From GCA-003244245 sp052390495 (lineage in GTDB: Bacteria; Actinomycetota; Actinomycetes; Mycobacteriales; Pseudonocardiaceae), in the NCBI GenBank assembly GCA_052390495.1, contig JBQTGW010000002.1:1-64000 (forward strand): a DNA stretch of 64,000 nt, in the 5' to 3' direction. The notes below the pieces were generated by a model, which saw only the letters and a list, made by a program, of their open reading frames with translations, did no database searches and was not told the origin of the DNA. Position 1 is the stretch's first letter, and each line of letters opens with the position of its first letter. Shown in pieces: positions 17,535-26,216 of this stretch. Position numbers and translations under genes: made by a program.

Positions 17535-18062
17535 CGGCCCGTCCCACCGTAGACGACAGCCTGCTCGTCGCCGCCCAGATCGAACGCATCATGGATCGCC
17601 CGCACGGCAGTGTCCAGGTCCACGTCGCGGACCAGTACCGAGATCCGGATCGCCGAGGTGTTGATGATCTCAATGTTGACCCCGGCCTCAGCGAGGGCCT
17701 CGCAGAACCGCGCGGTGACCCCCGGATGTGAGCGCATTCCCGCGCCGATCAGCGACACCTTGCCGACGTGATCGTCACAAAGCACATCCAGAAAGCCGAT
17801 CTGCGGCTGCACCACACGCAGCGCCTTGACCGCAACCGGTGCGTCGAGCTTGGGCAGCGTGAAGGTGACGTCGGTGCGACCGGTGTCGCTGTGCGAGATG
17901 TTCTGCAGCACCATGTCGATGTTGATTTCGATGTCAGCCATCACCCGGAAGATCTGCGCAGCCTTGCCGAGCTCATCGGGCACCCCGGCAATCGTGATCT
18001 TCGACTCGGACCTGTCATGCGCAACACTGGTGAGCAGGGCCTGTTCCACGGTGAGATCCTCC
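17531..18062 (-). promoter_or_regulatory. Internal ribosome site and start for the aspartate kinase beta subunit
   Basis: Inside lysC, GGAGG (18058-18062) stands 8 nt before an in-frame GTG at 18049, giving a 172-aa product beginning MEQALLTSV that contains only the two regulatory ACT domains. Corynebacterial and mycobacterial lysC produce their beta subunit this way. Confidence 0.7.
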
Positions 18063-18796
18063 ACTGATCCGGACACCATCGTGCCCTGCTTCTGGCTGAA
18101 CGACGAACGGACGTGCACCCCGACACCGTTGCGCCGCGCGTACTCGACACAGCGCAGCATGAGCACCTTCGCCCCGCACGCCGCCGACTCCAGCATCTCC
18201 TCGTAGGTGATGGTGTCAAGCTTGCGGGCGTTGGGCACGATCCGCGGATCTGCCGAGTAGATACCGTCGACGTCGGTGTAGATCTCGCATACATCCGCCT
18301 TGAGCGCCGCTGCCAGCGCGACCGCAGTCACGTCTGAGCCGCCCCGGCCCAGCGTCGTGACATCTTTGGTGTCCTGCGCCACGCCCTGAAACCCCGCGAC
18401 CAGTGCAACAGCCCCCTGATTCAGCGCTTCCTGCACCCGGCTGGGAGTCACATCGATGATTCGGGCTCTGCCGTGTGCCGCCGTAGTGATCACGCCCGCC
18501 TGGGAACCGGTAAAGGACCGGGCGTTGACACCCTTCGCGTGCACGGCCATCGCGACGAGCGCATTGGAGATCCGCTCGCCCGCGGCCAGCAGCATGTCCA
18601 GCTCACGCTCGTGCGGTGCCTGCGAGACCTGACTGGCTAGGTCGAGCAGCTCATCAGAGGTGTCCCCCATCGCCGACACCACCACCACAACCTGGTTGCC
18701 CGCGTTGCGCGTCTCCACGATACGGTCGGCAACCTTCTTGATCCGCTCGGCGCTCTCCACCGATGATCCACCGTACTTCTGCACGACGAGCGCCAC
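17531..18796 (-). CDS. lysC: Aspartate kinase (alpha subunit; encodes beta internally)
   Basis: 421 aa. It phosphorylates aspartate as the first, feedback-controlled step of the aspartate pathway. Kinase motifs: VVQKYGGSSV at the N-terminus, VVVVSAMGDT, TTLGRGGSDVTAVALA and EIYTDVDGIYSADPR. Two ACT domains follow (~265-421; SKITIAGVPDELGKAA, VSLIGAGMRSHPGVTA) and bind lysine/threonine. It is the first gene of the lysC-asd operon. The length fits the actinobacterial alpha2beta2 type. Confidence 0.97.
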   Translation of the reverse strand: MALVVQKYGGSSVESAERIKKVADRIVETRNAGNQVVVVVSAMGDTSDELLDLASQVSQAPHERELDMLLAAGERISNALVAMAVHAKGVNARSFTGSQAGVITTAAHGRARIIDVTPSRVQEALNQGAVALVAGFQGVAQDTKDVTTLGRGGSDVTAVALAAALKADVCEIYTDVDGIYSADPRIVPNARKLDTITYEEMLESAACGAKVLMLRCVEYARRNGVGVHVRSSFSQKQGTMVSGSVEDLTVEQALLTSVAHDRSESKITIAGVPDELGKAAQIFRVMADIEINIDMVLQNISHSDTGRTDVTFTLPKLDAPVAVKALRVVQPQIGFLDVLCDDHVGKVSLIGAGMRSHPGVTARFCEALAEAGVNIEIINTSAIRISVLVRDVDLDTAVRAIHDAFDLGGDEQAVVYGGTGR

Positions 18797-18882
18797 GCCG
18801 AGCTCCTGTCTGCTCCCAGACCTGCGGGTATAGCTGGCACCCTACCTACGGTAGGCGGAAACCGCTCCAACCAATGCCTTAA

Positions 18883-18927
18883 CGATCTAGGCCCGGCTCC
18901 CGCTGATCGGGAGCCGGGCCTAGATCG
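18883..18927 (-). terminator. Perfect 20-bp stem terminator
   Basis: Bases 18883-18902 pair with 18908-18927 without mismatch around a CTGAT loop, giving a very GC-rich hairpin. It lies ~60 bp past the stop of the DUF4383 gene and before lysC on the same strand, so it insulates the lysC-asd operon from upstream transcription. Confidence 0.85.
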
Positions 18928-18985
18928 TCGAAGAGGCGGACTAGAGGTCAGGTCTACTACAGGCAGATCGACTACGTCGAGGGGA

Positions 18986-19450
18986 CTACACCTTGGCGCG
19001 TTCGCCCTGCATGGCCCTCAGCAAGCCACCGCCGAAGAGCAGGATCGCCAGACCGCTAAAGAGATGCAGGAAGTTGTCCGGATCGGCATGGTGACGGACA
19101 TTGACCAGGTCGAGGTAGCCGAGGTAGCCCAGCACCGCAGCGAGCAGATAGAAACCGCCGACCCCAATGTTGACGCCTTCGGTACCTGACGGCGAGAGCG
19201 CCAGAGCCCCAAGCAGCACAACACCGCCGACGAGGATGTGCACGATGTTGTGGAAGGGGTTCAGGAGGAAGATCCCCAGCAGCTTATCGTCGCTCACCAG
19301 GACCAGGTTGTCGAAACCCGTGAAGGCGAAGCCCACCACCCCGATCCCGACGTAGATGGCGCCGAACAAGAGCCCGAACTTCTGCTCGGGGGTCTTCGCC
19401 CCGTACCCTCCCACCCTGATCCCGAACCGCTTTTCTGGGTCCATAACCAT
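18986..19450 (-). CDS. DUF4383-like integral membrane protein
   Basis: 154 aa from the ATG at 19450 (MVMDPEKRFG), chosen because AAGGGG precedes it; a GTG at 19483 would add 11 residues. Four transmembrane helices are seen (~LLFGAIYVGIGVVGFAF, HNIVHILVGGVVLLGALAL, GFYLLAAVLGYLGYL, FLHLFSGLAILLFGGGLL). The conserved NP-x-H-N-x-x-H signature (NPFHNIVHILVG) and DNFLHL place it with DUF4383 proteins, whose function is unknown. A second member is at 32558. Confidence 0.85.
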   Translation of the reverse strand: MVMDPEKRFGIRVGGYGAKTPEQKFGLLFGAIYVGIGVVGFAFTGFDNLVLVSDDKLLGIFLLNPFHNIVHILVGGVVLLGALALSPSGTEGVNIGVGGFYLLAAVLGYLGYLDLVNVRHHADPDNFLHLFSGLAILLFGGGLLRAMQGERAKV

Positions 19451-19645
19451 CTCTTCTATCCCCTTCCACTCGATCATGACCACGCACCGACGCTGGCGCA
19501 GCGCTCGCTGAACTCGGTGGGATCACCCGGCTACATCTCTATAGGAAAGTCTTCGTTTCGCTCCCGCCGCCGGTTCGTTCCCGGCGGCGAGTAGATCGAA
19601 GGCAGGTATCATACCTGCTGGCTCACATCTTCGGCAGACAGTTTC

Positions 19646-19999
19646 TCATCTCTCGCTGGCGCCACCCCGCTCGCGACCCTTGACGTCGCTGTCAACCGCG
19701 GATCGTTCCCCCTTTGTGGACTCACCAGCGGATTCAGCGGTAGCAGCGGGTCCAGTCGTCGTGTCGCCACCCGCCGCCGCTTCCTCTGTCACGCGGGCGG
19801 CATGCAGCTCGGCGGCTTGCACATGGGCGGCTTGCACCTCGACCACCTCTTGCAATTGCCGCATGCTGAGATTGACCGATCGAAGGAGGCGTAGCAGCGT
19901 TGTGGTCAAAGCGATCACGCCAACCACCAGCACCGCCACCACGAGTCCCACCACCACCCAGAAAGCGGTCTCATTGGTGGAGATGGCGAGGAGCGTCAT
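19646..19999 (-). CDS. Small single-pass membrane protein with cytoplasmic coiled coil
   Basis: 117 aa from ATG 19999, preceded by a G-rich site (an in-frame start at 20011 adds four residues). One transmembrane helix (FWVVVGLVVAVLVVGVIALT), then a positively charged turn and a helix with heptad-like leucines (LLRLLRSVNLSMRQLQEVVE), then a low-complexity charged tail. No family assignment. It is near the heptad-repeat operon at 21-23 kb but not in it. Confidence 0.65.
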   Translation of the reverse strand: MTLLAISTNETAFWVVVGLVVAVLVVGVIALTTTLLRLLRSVNLSMRQLQEVVEVQAAHVQAAELHAARVTEEAAAGGDTTTGPAATAESAGESTKGERSAVDSDVKGRERGGASER

Positions 20000-20226
20000 G
20001 AACCCCCCCACGTGGGCTCAGATGACGTGAGCTCAGATGACCAAGCGGCCCAGAGGCCGCGCACAACAGTACGGTTCACGCCTCTCACGAGGTCGGGCTC
20101 CGCGCCCTTGCGTGTTGCCAGTAACATGCTGCCTCCGTGCCCCGGCTTCGGCGCAAAGGACGTACCACCCGATGGACTGTCGATGCACACGCTACACACG
20201 CATACGATCCGAGGGAAGTGGTCAGC

Positions 20227-20901
20227 ATGACTAATCCGGTACCGCAAAACGACAACAGAGCGTCGAAGGCGCCCGACAGAAGACGACTGTTGGTCATCGG
20301 CGCTGCAGTACTGGTCGCCAGTAGCCTCGCCATTCCCGCGGCCATATTCGGACCACAGCTCGTGGGCCTGGGAACACCCACGAACGAAGCTCCACCCAAC
20401 TCAACCTCGGCGGCAGCTCCGGATTCGGCCGAACTCACCGAGTTCCGCAATGACCAGGTCGGCTTCGCGCTGTCCTACCCGGCCTCCTGGGTTCCGCGGC
20501 AGCTCAAAGATCAGCCGGAACATCCGTCAGTCCTGCTGCGTGTATCGGACGAAGCAGGGAAGAAAGCCTTGCTGATTCGCGCCTTGGAGCTACCAAAGGC
20601 AGTCAGCAAGGAGGAACTCCCGGCCGCCAAGCAGGAGCTCGACCAGCTGCTCGTGAGCGCCAATCCCACGATTGAGGTGCGTGCCGAGTCCGAAGCGTTT
20701 GAATTGGCCGGGATGCCAGGCTACTTGTATGTCTACACTACTAAGGACGAGGCAACCGGCCAGCAGATTGGACACTCCCACTTCTTCTTTTTCAAGGAAG
20801 CGACCATGCTCATTTTCGTCTTCGAGGCCGTGCCCGCCGAGGACTACGAAGCAGCCGTTCCCGAGTTCAACCAGATCATCAACTCCTTCCGCACGCTGTA
20901 G
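20227..20901 (+). CDS. Membrane-anchored PsbP/DcrB-like extracytoplasmic protein
   Basis: 224 aa. Start at ATG 20227 with GAGGGAAG 8 nt upstream. A basic N-terminus (PDRRR) and one uncleaved-looking helix (LLVIGAAVLVASSLAIPAAIF) lead to a Pro/Thr/Ser linker, then a domain with FRNDQVGFALSYPASWVPRQ, the signature of PsbP-like and DUF1795-type folds (short N-terminal strand, Y-P-x-x-W). The ending INSFRTL is also typical. The function of this group in actinobacteria is unclear; several are lipoproteins or stress-related. Confidence 0.75.
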   Translation: MTNPVPQNDNRASKAPDRRRLLVIGAAVLVASSLAIPAAIFGPQLVGLGTPTNEAPPNSTSAAAPDSAELTEFRNDQVGFALSYPASWVPRQLKDQPEHPSVLLRVSDEAGKKALLIRALELPKAVSKEELPAAKQELDQLLVSANPTIEVRAESEAFELAGMPGYLYVYTTKDEATGQQIGHSHFFFFKEATMLIFVFEAVPAEDYEAAVPEFNQIINSFRTL

Positions 20902-20921
20902 CAGCGCTGCGTAACTGAACT

Positions 20922-20964
20922 CCGCTCCCAGCTTCGAATCTACAAACCTCGAAGCTGGGAGCGG
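20922..20964 (+). terminator. 16-bp perfect hairpin after the PsbP-like gene
   Basis: Bases 20922-20937 and 20949-20964 are perfect complements across an 11-nt loop, 21 bp after the stop codon of the plus-strand gene. Confidence 0.8.
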
Positions 20965-21000
20965 TGCGTCAGGCTCATAATCGAGCGGGGGAGAAAAGCA

Positions 21001-21035
21001 ATCGGGGGGCGCCGGTCTGACCGGCGCCCCCCGAT
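21001..21035 (-). terminator. 16-bp perfect hairpin after the heptad-repeat operon
   Basis: Bases 21001-21016 pair with 21020-21035 around a 3-nt loop (core GGGGGGCGCC). It lies 53 bp beyond the last stop of the minus-strand operon. With the hairpin at 20922 it separates two convergent units. Confidence 0.8.
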
Positions 21036-21088
21036 AAGGGCGCTACTCACATTCCTGCCAATACCGCATTCCTACCCGTACTGCGACA

Positions 21089-21961
21089 TCAGCTCACCTG
21101 CGAGAGAAGACTTCCGACATCGGCCAGGAGGAACAAATCCTGCAGACTGATCCCCAGCAACGGAAGTGGCTCGTTCAGCGGCACATGTGGTAGCGGACCG
21201 CCGAGCCCCTCCAATTGCCCCAGCAGATCTCCGAGAACCGGTACGCCTGCGGTGCCCGGCGGCTCCAGCGAGCTGGCCATAATCGTCTGATGCATGACCG
21301 CAGCATTGCTGGAGTCAAGCACCACCGGACTATTCCGGATCGCTGTTGCGTTCGCGTTGATCTGATCCACGATCGGGCTGATCGTGCCGGTGTCCGACTT
21401 GAGCTGCCTGACCTGCCCATCCAGGACATCGACCTGCCTGCTGATGCCGACGAGGTTATCCTGAATAACCTGGACCAAGCCGTTGACCGCGACGAACGTA
21501 CCGTTGATCTCGTCCACGGTGCCATTGATCGAATTGGCCGAGCCCTCGATCGAGCTCAGGGCAGAGCCGATCAAGTTAGCAGATCCGTTGATCTCGTTGG
21601 CAGCGGTGTTGATGGTCTTCACCTTGCCGTTGATCTCCGTCGCTGATGTCAGAATGGTCTTGGCACTGGCGTCGATGGTGCCGACGTCAGTGACCACCTG
21701 GCCGAGACCTCCGGTCAGCGGCGCAGCCGCCTCGCGGATGTCCGATGCCGTCTTCTCGACCGTGACGAGGGTAGAGACGGTGTCGAGTTCGGTATCGATC
21801 GGCGTAATATCATTTCTGATCGAAATGACCTTTTCGTCGATCCGGGTCGCCGACCCCAGGATGCTGGTCAACATCAACACTGCGGTCAACGCCCACAGGA
21901 TGATGAAAACAAGCATGGCTCCAGGGAGAGCATTCGACGTCAAACGTTGCTTTTGTGGCAT
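21089..21961 (-). CDS. Heptad-repeat single-pass membrane protein, third gene of operon
   Basis: 290 aa. A basic N-terminus (MPQKQRLTSNALPG) precedes one transmembrane helix (AMLVFIILWALTAVLMLTSIL). From ~residue 100 to 215 the chain is built of 7-residue units led by I/L/V, for example INGKVKT, INTAANE, INGSANL, IGSALSS, IEGSANS, INGTVDE, INGTFVA and VNGLVQV. The last ~75 residues are a Pro/Leu/Gly-rich tail (GVPVLGDLLGQLEGLGGPLP). The topology suggests an external coiled-coil stalk with a cap. It starts 16 bp after the preceding gene. No family is recognised; the style resembles the repeat stalks of phage-infection-protein/EsaA-like proteins, but those have six membrane helices. Confidence 0.75.
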   Translation of the reverse strand: MPQKQRLTSNALPGAMLVFIILWALTAVLMLTSILGSATRIDEKVISIRNDITPIDTELDTVSTLVTVEKTASDIREAAAPLTGGLGQVVTDVGTIDASAKTILTSATEINGKVKTINTAANEINGSANLIGSALSSIEGSANSINGTVDEINGTFVAVNGLVQVIQDNLVGISRQVDVLDGQVRQLKSDTGTISPIVDQINANATAIRNSPVVLDSSNAAVMHQTIMASSLEPPGTAGVPVLGDLLGQLEGLGGPLPHVPLNEPLPLLGISLQDLFLLADVGSLLSQVS

Positions 21962-21977
21962 CTTCGCCTCCTCCTAG

Positions 21978-22691
21978 CTAGGGCTGGCACTTGCCCGGGG
22001 GCAGCAGCGCCACCGCAGCCGACTCGCAGATCGCGGTGAGGTGGGCGTTGGTCTGATCGAGCTGACCGTTGATCTTGAACGTGTCCTGCTGTGCCGGGAC
22101 GAGGATCTCGTTGGCCGCAATGATCTGGCCCACGATGAAGCTTGTACCGCGGCTGTCAGCGCTCTGCGCCTGCTTGAGCGTGATGTCGATCGTGCCAGCC
22201 AGGCTCAGCACGTTGGACAGCACGCTCGAGGTGTCGATGAGCGAGCCGGTGATGTTGGTCACCGAGTTGTCAATCCCGAGCAACGTACCCGAGGTGTCGT
22301 TCAGCGAGCCGGACGTGTCGACCAGGGAGGCGGACGTGTCCTTCAACGACACATCGATGTTCTCCAGCGAAGTCCGGATCGAGGTCAGGCCGGCGATGAT
22401 GGTGCCTGCCTGGCCGGGAATCGGCTTCAAGGAGACGTCGATGTCACCAAGGGACTGGTTGATGTTCACGATGTGATCGGTCAACGGGTCGGTGTCTGAG
22501 CCAGCACCCACCACGCTGCCCGTAACGCTGAACAGGTTGTCATCGATCGCCTCCAGCGCCCGCACGATGCCGATCAGGAAGCCGATGACGACGACCACGA
22601 CGACGATGCCGATCGTGACCCAGATCCACATCCATCTGACGAACGCGCTGCTCTGGTTGCCAGCTTCAGGATTGGTAATCGGTTGTGTCAT
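21978..22691 (-). CDS. Heptad-repeat single-pass membrane protein, second gene of operon
   Basis: 237 aa. Short cytoplasmic N-terminus, one strong helix (MWIWVTIGIVVVVVVIGFLI), then heptads led by L/I/V with D-T-S in the middle: LENIDVS, LKDTSAS, LVDTSGS, LNDTSGT, LLGIDNS, VTNITGS, LIDTSSV. The C-terminus has two cysteines (AICESAAVALLPPGKCQP), which could form a disulfide outside the cell. It lies 12 bp after the first gene and 16 bp before the third. All three share architecture but little residue identity, as expected for anciently duplicated subunits. Confidence 0.75.
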   Translation of the reverse strand: MTQPITNPEAGNQSSAFVRWMWIWVTIGIVVVVVVIGFLIGIVRALEAIDDNLFSVTGSVVGAGSDTDPLTDHIVNINQSLGDIDVSLKPIPGQAGTIIAGLTSIRTSLENIDVSLKDTSASLVDTSGSLNDTSGTLLGIDNSVTNITGSLIDTSSVLSNVLSLAGTIDITLKQAQSADSRGTSFIVGQIIAANEILVPAQQDTFKINGQLDQTNAHLTAICESAAVALLPPGKCQP

Positions 22692-22703
22692 CTTCCATCC
22701 CTC

Positions 22704-23390
22704 CTAGCACGCACCGAGCGGGGTCAGCTTGGCTGCGATGCATCTAGATGTCCCCTCGGCCTCGATCGCCTGGCCAACAATGTTCTGGGTGTCGACCAAA
22801 ACGAGGTCCACGATCGACAGAGTCTGGTCGAGCGTGTCGGTGATCGTCTGTGCGTCCCCATCGATGAGCTTGGCGGTGCCCAGGATCGAAGCGGCCACCG
22901 CATTGATGCTCTTGGCGGTGACGTTGATCGCTCCAGCAGTGCCGTTGATGGTGGCGGCGTTGCCGTTGATGTTCTTTGCGGTGCTGTTGATCGTGCCAGC
23001 AGTGGTATTGATGGCCCCGGCCGTGTTGTTGATGGTGCCAGCGGTGCCGTTGATCGACTTGGCAAGACCATCAATGTTGTCCGCCAGGGTAACGATCTCG
23101 CTGACCTGACCATCCAGCGGCTTAGCGGTCTCCAGGATTGACGTGGCAGTTGCGTTCGTTCGGTTCAGGAGAAGAACCGAGTCGGTCGCCGTGTTGATAC
23201 CGGTGGCGGTATTCGCGATGGTTCCCGCCTTTACGTTGATGCTCTGTGCCGCTGCCATCGTGCGGGCGAGCAGTGCGGCCGCTATACCGACGATCAGTAC
23301 AGCGAACGCGAGGATTATGACGCTGACCATGTTGAACAAACCAGGGCCGGCCGCACCGGCGCGACCATCCGTTCTAGCCAACTCCACCAC
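22704..23390 (-). CDS. Heptad-repeat single-pass membrane protein, first gene of operon
   Basis: 228 aa from GTG 23390, chosen because AAGGAAG stands just before it; the frame is open ~180 bp further up but is not protein-like. One transmembrane helix (MVSVIILAFAVLIVGIAAALL), then about 22 nearly unbroken heptads, the most regular in the set: INGTAGT, INNTAGA, INTTAGT, INSTAKN, INGNAAT, INGTAGA, INVTAKS, INAVAAS. Isoleucine recurs every seventh residue with Ala at position five. The tail holds two cysteines (SRCIAAKLTPLGAC), mirroring the second gene. Almost uncharged Asn/Thr/Ala heptads are unusual for a canonical coiled coil. Confidence 0.75.
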   Translation of the reverse strand: MVELARTDGRAGAAGPGLFNMVSVIILAFAVLIVGIAAALLARTMAAAQSINVKAGTIANTATGINTATDSVLLLNRTNATATSILETAKPLDGQVSEIVTLADNIDGLAKSINGTAGTINNTAGAINTTAGTINSTAKNINGNAATINGTAGAINVTAKSINAVAASILGTAKLIDGDAQTITDTLDQTLSIVDLVLVDTQNIVGQAIEAEGTSRCIAAKLTPLGAC

Positions 23391-24353
23391 CGCTTCCTTG
23401 TACGTACAGGGGCCTTTGATGCAAGTGGGAAGCGTGTCAGGCAGGAAGTTACGGCGGGAGTACGCGAGCTTCGCCGCAACGGCCAGCGCCGTTGGACGTC
23501 CTCCTTTCTCAGCACGCCTCCCCGGGGCAGCTGCTCCCGTTAGGTACGCGGCAGCTTGGAGGATGTCGACCAAGAAATCAAGGGGTGACGGCCGTGGGAC
23601 GGTGTGTAGTTACCCTTTCAACCTGAGTGCCTCGGCAGTGCAGGAACGTGTCGATGTGCCTGGTTCGGCGCTCGGTAGACACCGCCCACCGCCGACTGCC
23701 ATCGACGCCCCCTCCCCCCCGTTCACTTCGCCTGACCAGGGGATACGTCCGTCGACCCCGCGCTGCGACGAGTATGTGTGACCCAGGTAACTGCCTGCGG
23801 TGCGGTAGCGGGCGAAGCACGCCTGGCTCCACTCGTGTGGTTACCCACTGCAATCGACTCTGGGTCTACTCATCAGTAACTTAGGACCCAGGACCGAGGT
23901 TTACTGCCCCGGACGCTACTCATCGTAATATTTTACACTAAAGAGTGAAAAACAGCTTGTTTACCTGGAACAGACACCCCGTACGCTTGACTCGTGTAGT
24001 CACTTGCCGCTGCTCGCTTACCCCCGAGCTGTGGCTCCAAGCGTATGCCCGGATCCGCCGATCGAACTGTTTGTGCAGGTCAGCGGCCCTGCCGCCGTTG
24101 TCCCGCCAGTCAGCATGGGCCCGTTGAGCGCCCGGCGGAGGAGCTGATGCCGACGCGGAGGGTCTGCCGTCTCAGGATTCGGGATGGGTTTCACACCGCT
24201 GTGTGCCCACGCTAACGTGGCGGGGTGCCTTGCGCCCTCCTGCTTCCCTGCCGCGACGGGGTCTGACGACGACCGGCCCCCCGTCGCGGAGTCGCCCGTG
24301 CGCATCGGCTGGTCGGATTCAACCCGGCTCATCAGAAGGCGCAGAAGCAGAAC
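23391..24353. other. 960-bp intergenic region: promoters of the heptad operon and of leuA
   Basis: No convincing gene of more than ~60 codons. An AT-rich patch at 23920-23960 (AATATTTTACACTAAAGAG) could hold promoters for either side. In the leuA leader, CCGCGACGGGG (24251-24261) pairs perfectly with CCCCGTCGCGG (24279-24289). A 57-codon leader frame (24184-24357) has a TGA overlapping the leuA ATG. It has only three Leu codons, so a leucine attenuator is not supported, but a coupled leader or hairpin control is possible. Confidence 0.55.
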
Positions 24354-26165
24354 ATGACTCCCAAGTCCGCCGATATCACCACCAGTACATTCGCCGTAGG
24401 TAGTAGCAGCCGTATCCGAACTCCCTCCCATCCTGTGCCAGCTGGCCAGGCTGGCTGGAACGTCCAACTCGGCAGCGCGATGCCGGTGCGCCGCTACCGA
24501 TCCTTTGCCCAGACCGTGGAACCGGTGACGCTGCCCGACCGCACCTGGCCCGACGTCACGATCAGCCGGGCACCTTTGTGGTGCGCGGTGGACTTGCGGG
24601 ACGGTAACCAGGCGCTGATCGACCCGATGAGCCCGGCGCGCAAGCGTCGTATGTTCGACCTACTGGTCCGAATGGGTTACAAGGAGATCGAAGTCGGGTT
24701 TCCTTCGGCCAGCCAGACCGACTTCGACTTCGTCCGTCACATCATCACCGAGGGTGCGATTCCGGAAGATGTGCGTATCCAGGTGCTGAGCCAGTGCCGA
24801 CCGGAACTGATCGAGCGCACCTTTGAGGCATTAGAGGGCGCACACAAGGCGATCGTGCACATCTACAACTCAACATCGATACTACAGCGCCGAGTGGTGT
24901 TCCGGGAGGAGCGCGAGGGAATCAAGAAGTTGGCCACCTCCGCCGCCGAAATGGTCGTGGAATACGCGCGTAAGTACTCCGACACTGACTTCCGCTTCCA
25001 GTATTCGCCGGAGTCCTACACCGGCACCGAACTGTCCTACGCCGCGGAGGTGTGCAACGCCGTCACCGAGATCTGGCAGCCTACCCAGGAAGCGCCGGTC
25101 ATCCTCAACCTGCCTGCCACCGTCGAGATGGCCACACCGAACGTCTACGCCGACTCCATCGAGTGGATGCACCGCAACCTGGAAAGACGAACCGCGGTAG
25201 TCCTCTCATTGCATCCGCACAACGACCGGGGTACCGCGGTGGCCGCCGCCGAGCTGGGCTATCAGGCAGGTGCGGAGCGTATCGAGGGCTGTCTGTTCGG
25301 CAACGGGGAGCGCACCGGCAACGTGTGTCTGGTGACGCTGGGGATGAACCTGTTCAGCCAGGGTATCGACCCCCAGATCGATTTCTCCGACATCGACGAG
25401 ATCCGGCGCACGGTCGAGTACTGCAACCAGCTCCCGGTCCCCGAGCGGCACCCCTACGGCGGCGACCTGGTCTACACCGCGTTCTCCGGCAGCCACCAGG
25501 ACGCGATCAATAAGGGGTTCCAAGCAATGCAGGCCAACGCCGCTCGGGCCGGGGTCAGGGTGGACGAGCATCGCTGGGAAGTGCCCTACCTGCCGATCGA
25601 CCCGAAGGACGTCGGACGCACCTACGAAGCCGTGATCCGGGTGAACTCGCAGTCCGGCAAGGGCGGGATCGCCTATGTGATGAAGACCGAGCACCAGCTG
25701 GACCTGCCACGGCGGCTGCAGATCGAGTTCTCCCGGATCATCCAGGAGCACACCGACGACGACGGCGGGGAGGTCTCGCCGCAGCAGATCGGCGATATCT
25801 TCGCCCTGCACTACCTGGACCGGCTCACCCCGCTGCGGGTACTGCGGTATCAGCTGTCCGACGACGGCGAAGGCCATAACGAGATCGAAGCCAGCGTCCT
25901 GGCCGACGGCGATGAACACCAGGTCACCGGTTCGGGCAACGGGCCGATCGCGGCCTTCGTCGATGCCCTGGCCACCCTGGGGTTCGACGTCCGGGTGCTC
26001 GACTACTCCGAGCACGCGATGTCGGCAAGCGACGACGCCACGGCGGCCGCCTACGTCGAGTGCGGGATCAGCGAGCAGGTCCTGTGGGGCGTTGGAGTCT
26101 CTGGGTCCATCGTCACTGCCTCGCTGAACGCCGTGGTGTCGGCGGTGAATCGCGCCATGCGCTAG
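24354..26165 (+). CDS. leuA: 2-isopropylmalate synthase
   Basis: 603 aa, the actinobacterial long form. It condenses acetyl-CoA with 2-ketoisovalerate in the first committed step of leucine synthesis. TIM-barrel metal site DLRDGNQALIDPMSP and LSLHPHNDRGTAVAAAELG; CLFGNGERTGNVCLVTL; C-terminal LeuA dimer/regulatory domain from ~residue 470 (leucine feedback), ending LNAVVSAVNRAMR. The ~45-residue N-terminal extension before SAMPVRRYRSFAQTVEPV is normal for this group. No gene adjoins it in an operon. Confidence 0.97.
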   Translation: MTPKSADITTSTFAVGSSSRIRTPSHPVPAGQAGWNVQLGSAMPVRRYRSFAQTVEPVTLPDRTWPDVTISRAPLWCAVDLRDGNQALIDPMSPARKRRMFDLLVRMGYKEIEVGFPSASQTDFDFVRHIITEGAIPEDVRIQVLSQCRPELIERTFEALEGAHKAIVHIYNSTSILQRRVVFREEREGIKKLATSAAEMVVEYARKYSDTDFRFQYSPESYTGTELSYAAEVCNAVTEIWQPTQEAPVILNLPATVEMATPNVYADSIEWMHRNLERRTAVVLSLHPHNDRGTAVAAAELGYQAGAERIEGCLFGNGERTGNVCLVTLGMNLFSQGIDPQIDFSDIDEIRRTVEYCNQLPVPERHPYGGDLVYTAFSGSHQDAINKGFQAMQANAARAGVRVDEHRWEVPYLPIDPKDVGRTYEAVIRVNSQSGKGGIAYVMKTEHQLDLPRRLQIEFSRIIQEHTDDDGGEVSPQQIGDIFALHYLDRLTPLRVLRYQLSDDGEGHNEIEASVLADGDEHQVTGSGNGPIAAFVDALATLGFDVRVLDYSEHAMSASDDATAAAYVECGISEQVLWGVGVSGSIVTASLNAVVSAVNRAMR

Positions 26166-26216
26166 CGGCGGGTGGCGCGGTAACGGTGGATGCCATCGGG
26201 AGCGGCGGGCTGGCCC

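Noticed and set aside
24184..24357. Classical leucine attenuator before leuA
   Set aside because: A leader frame and hairpin exist, but there is no run of Leu codons and no U-run, so only a neutral leader is reported.
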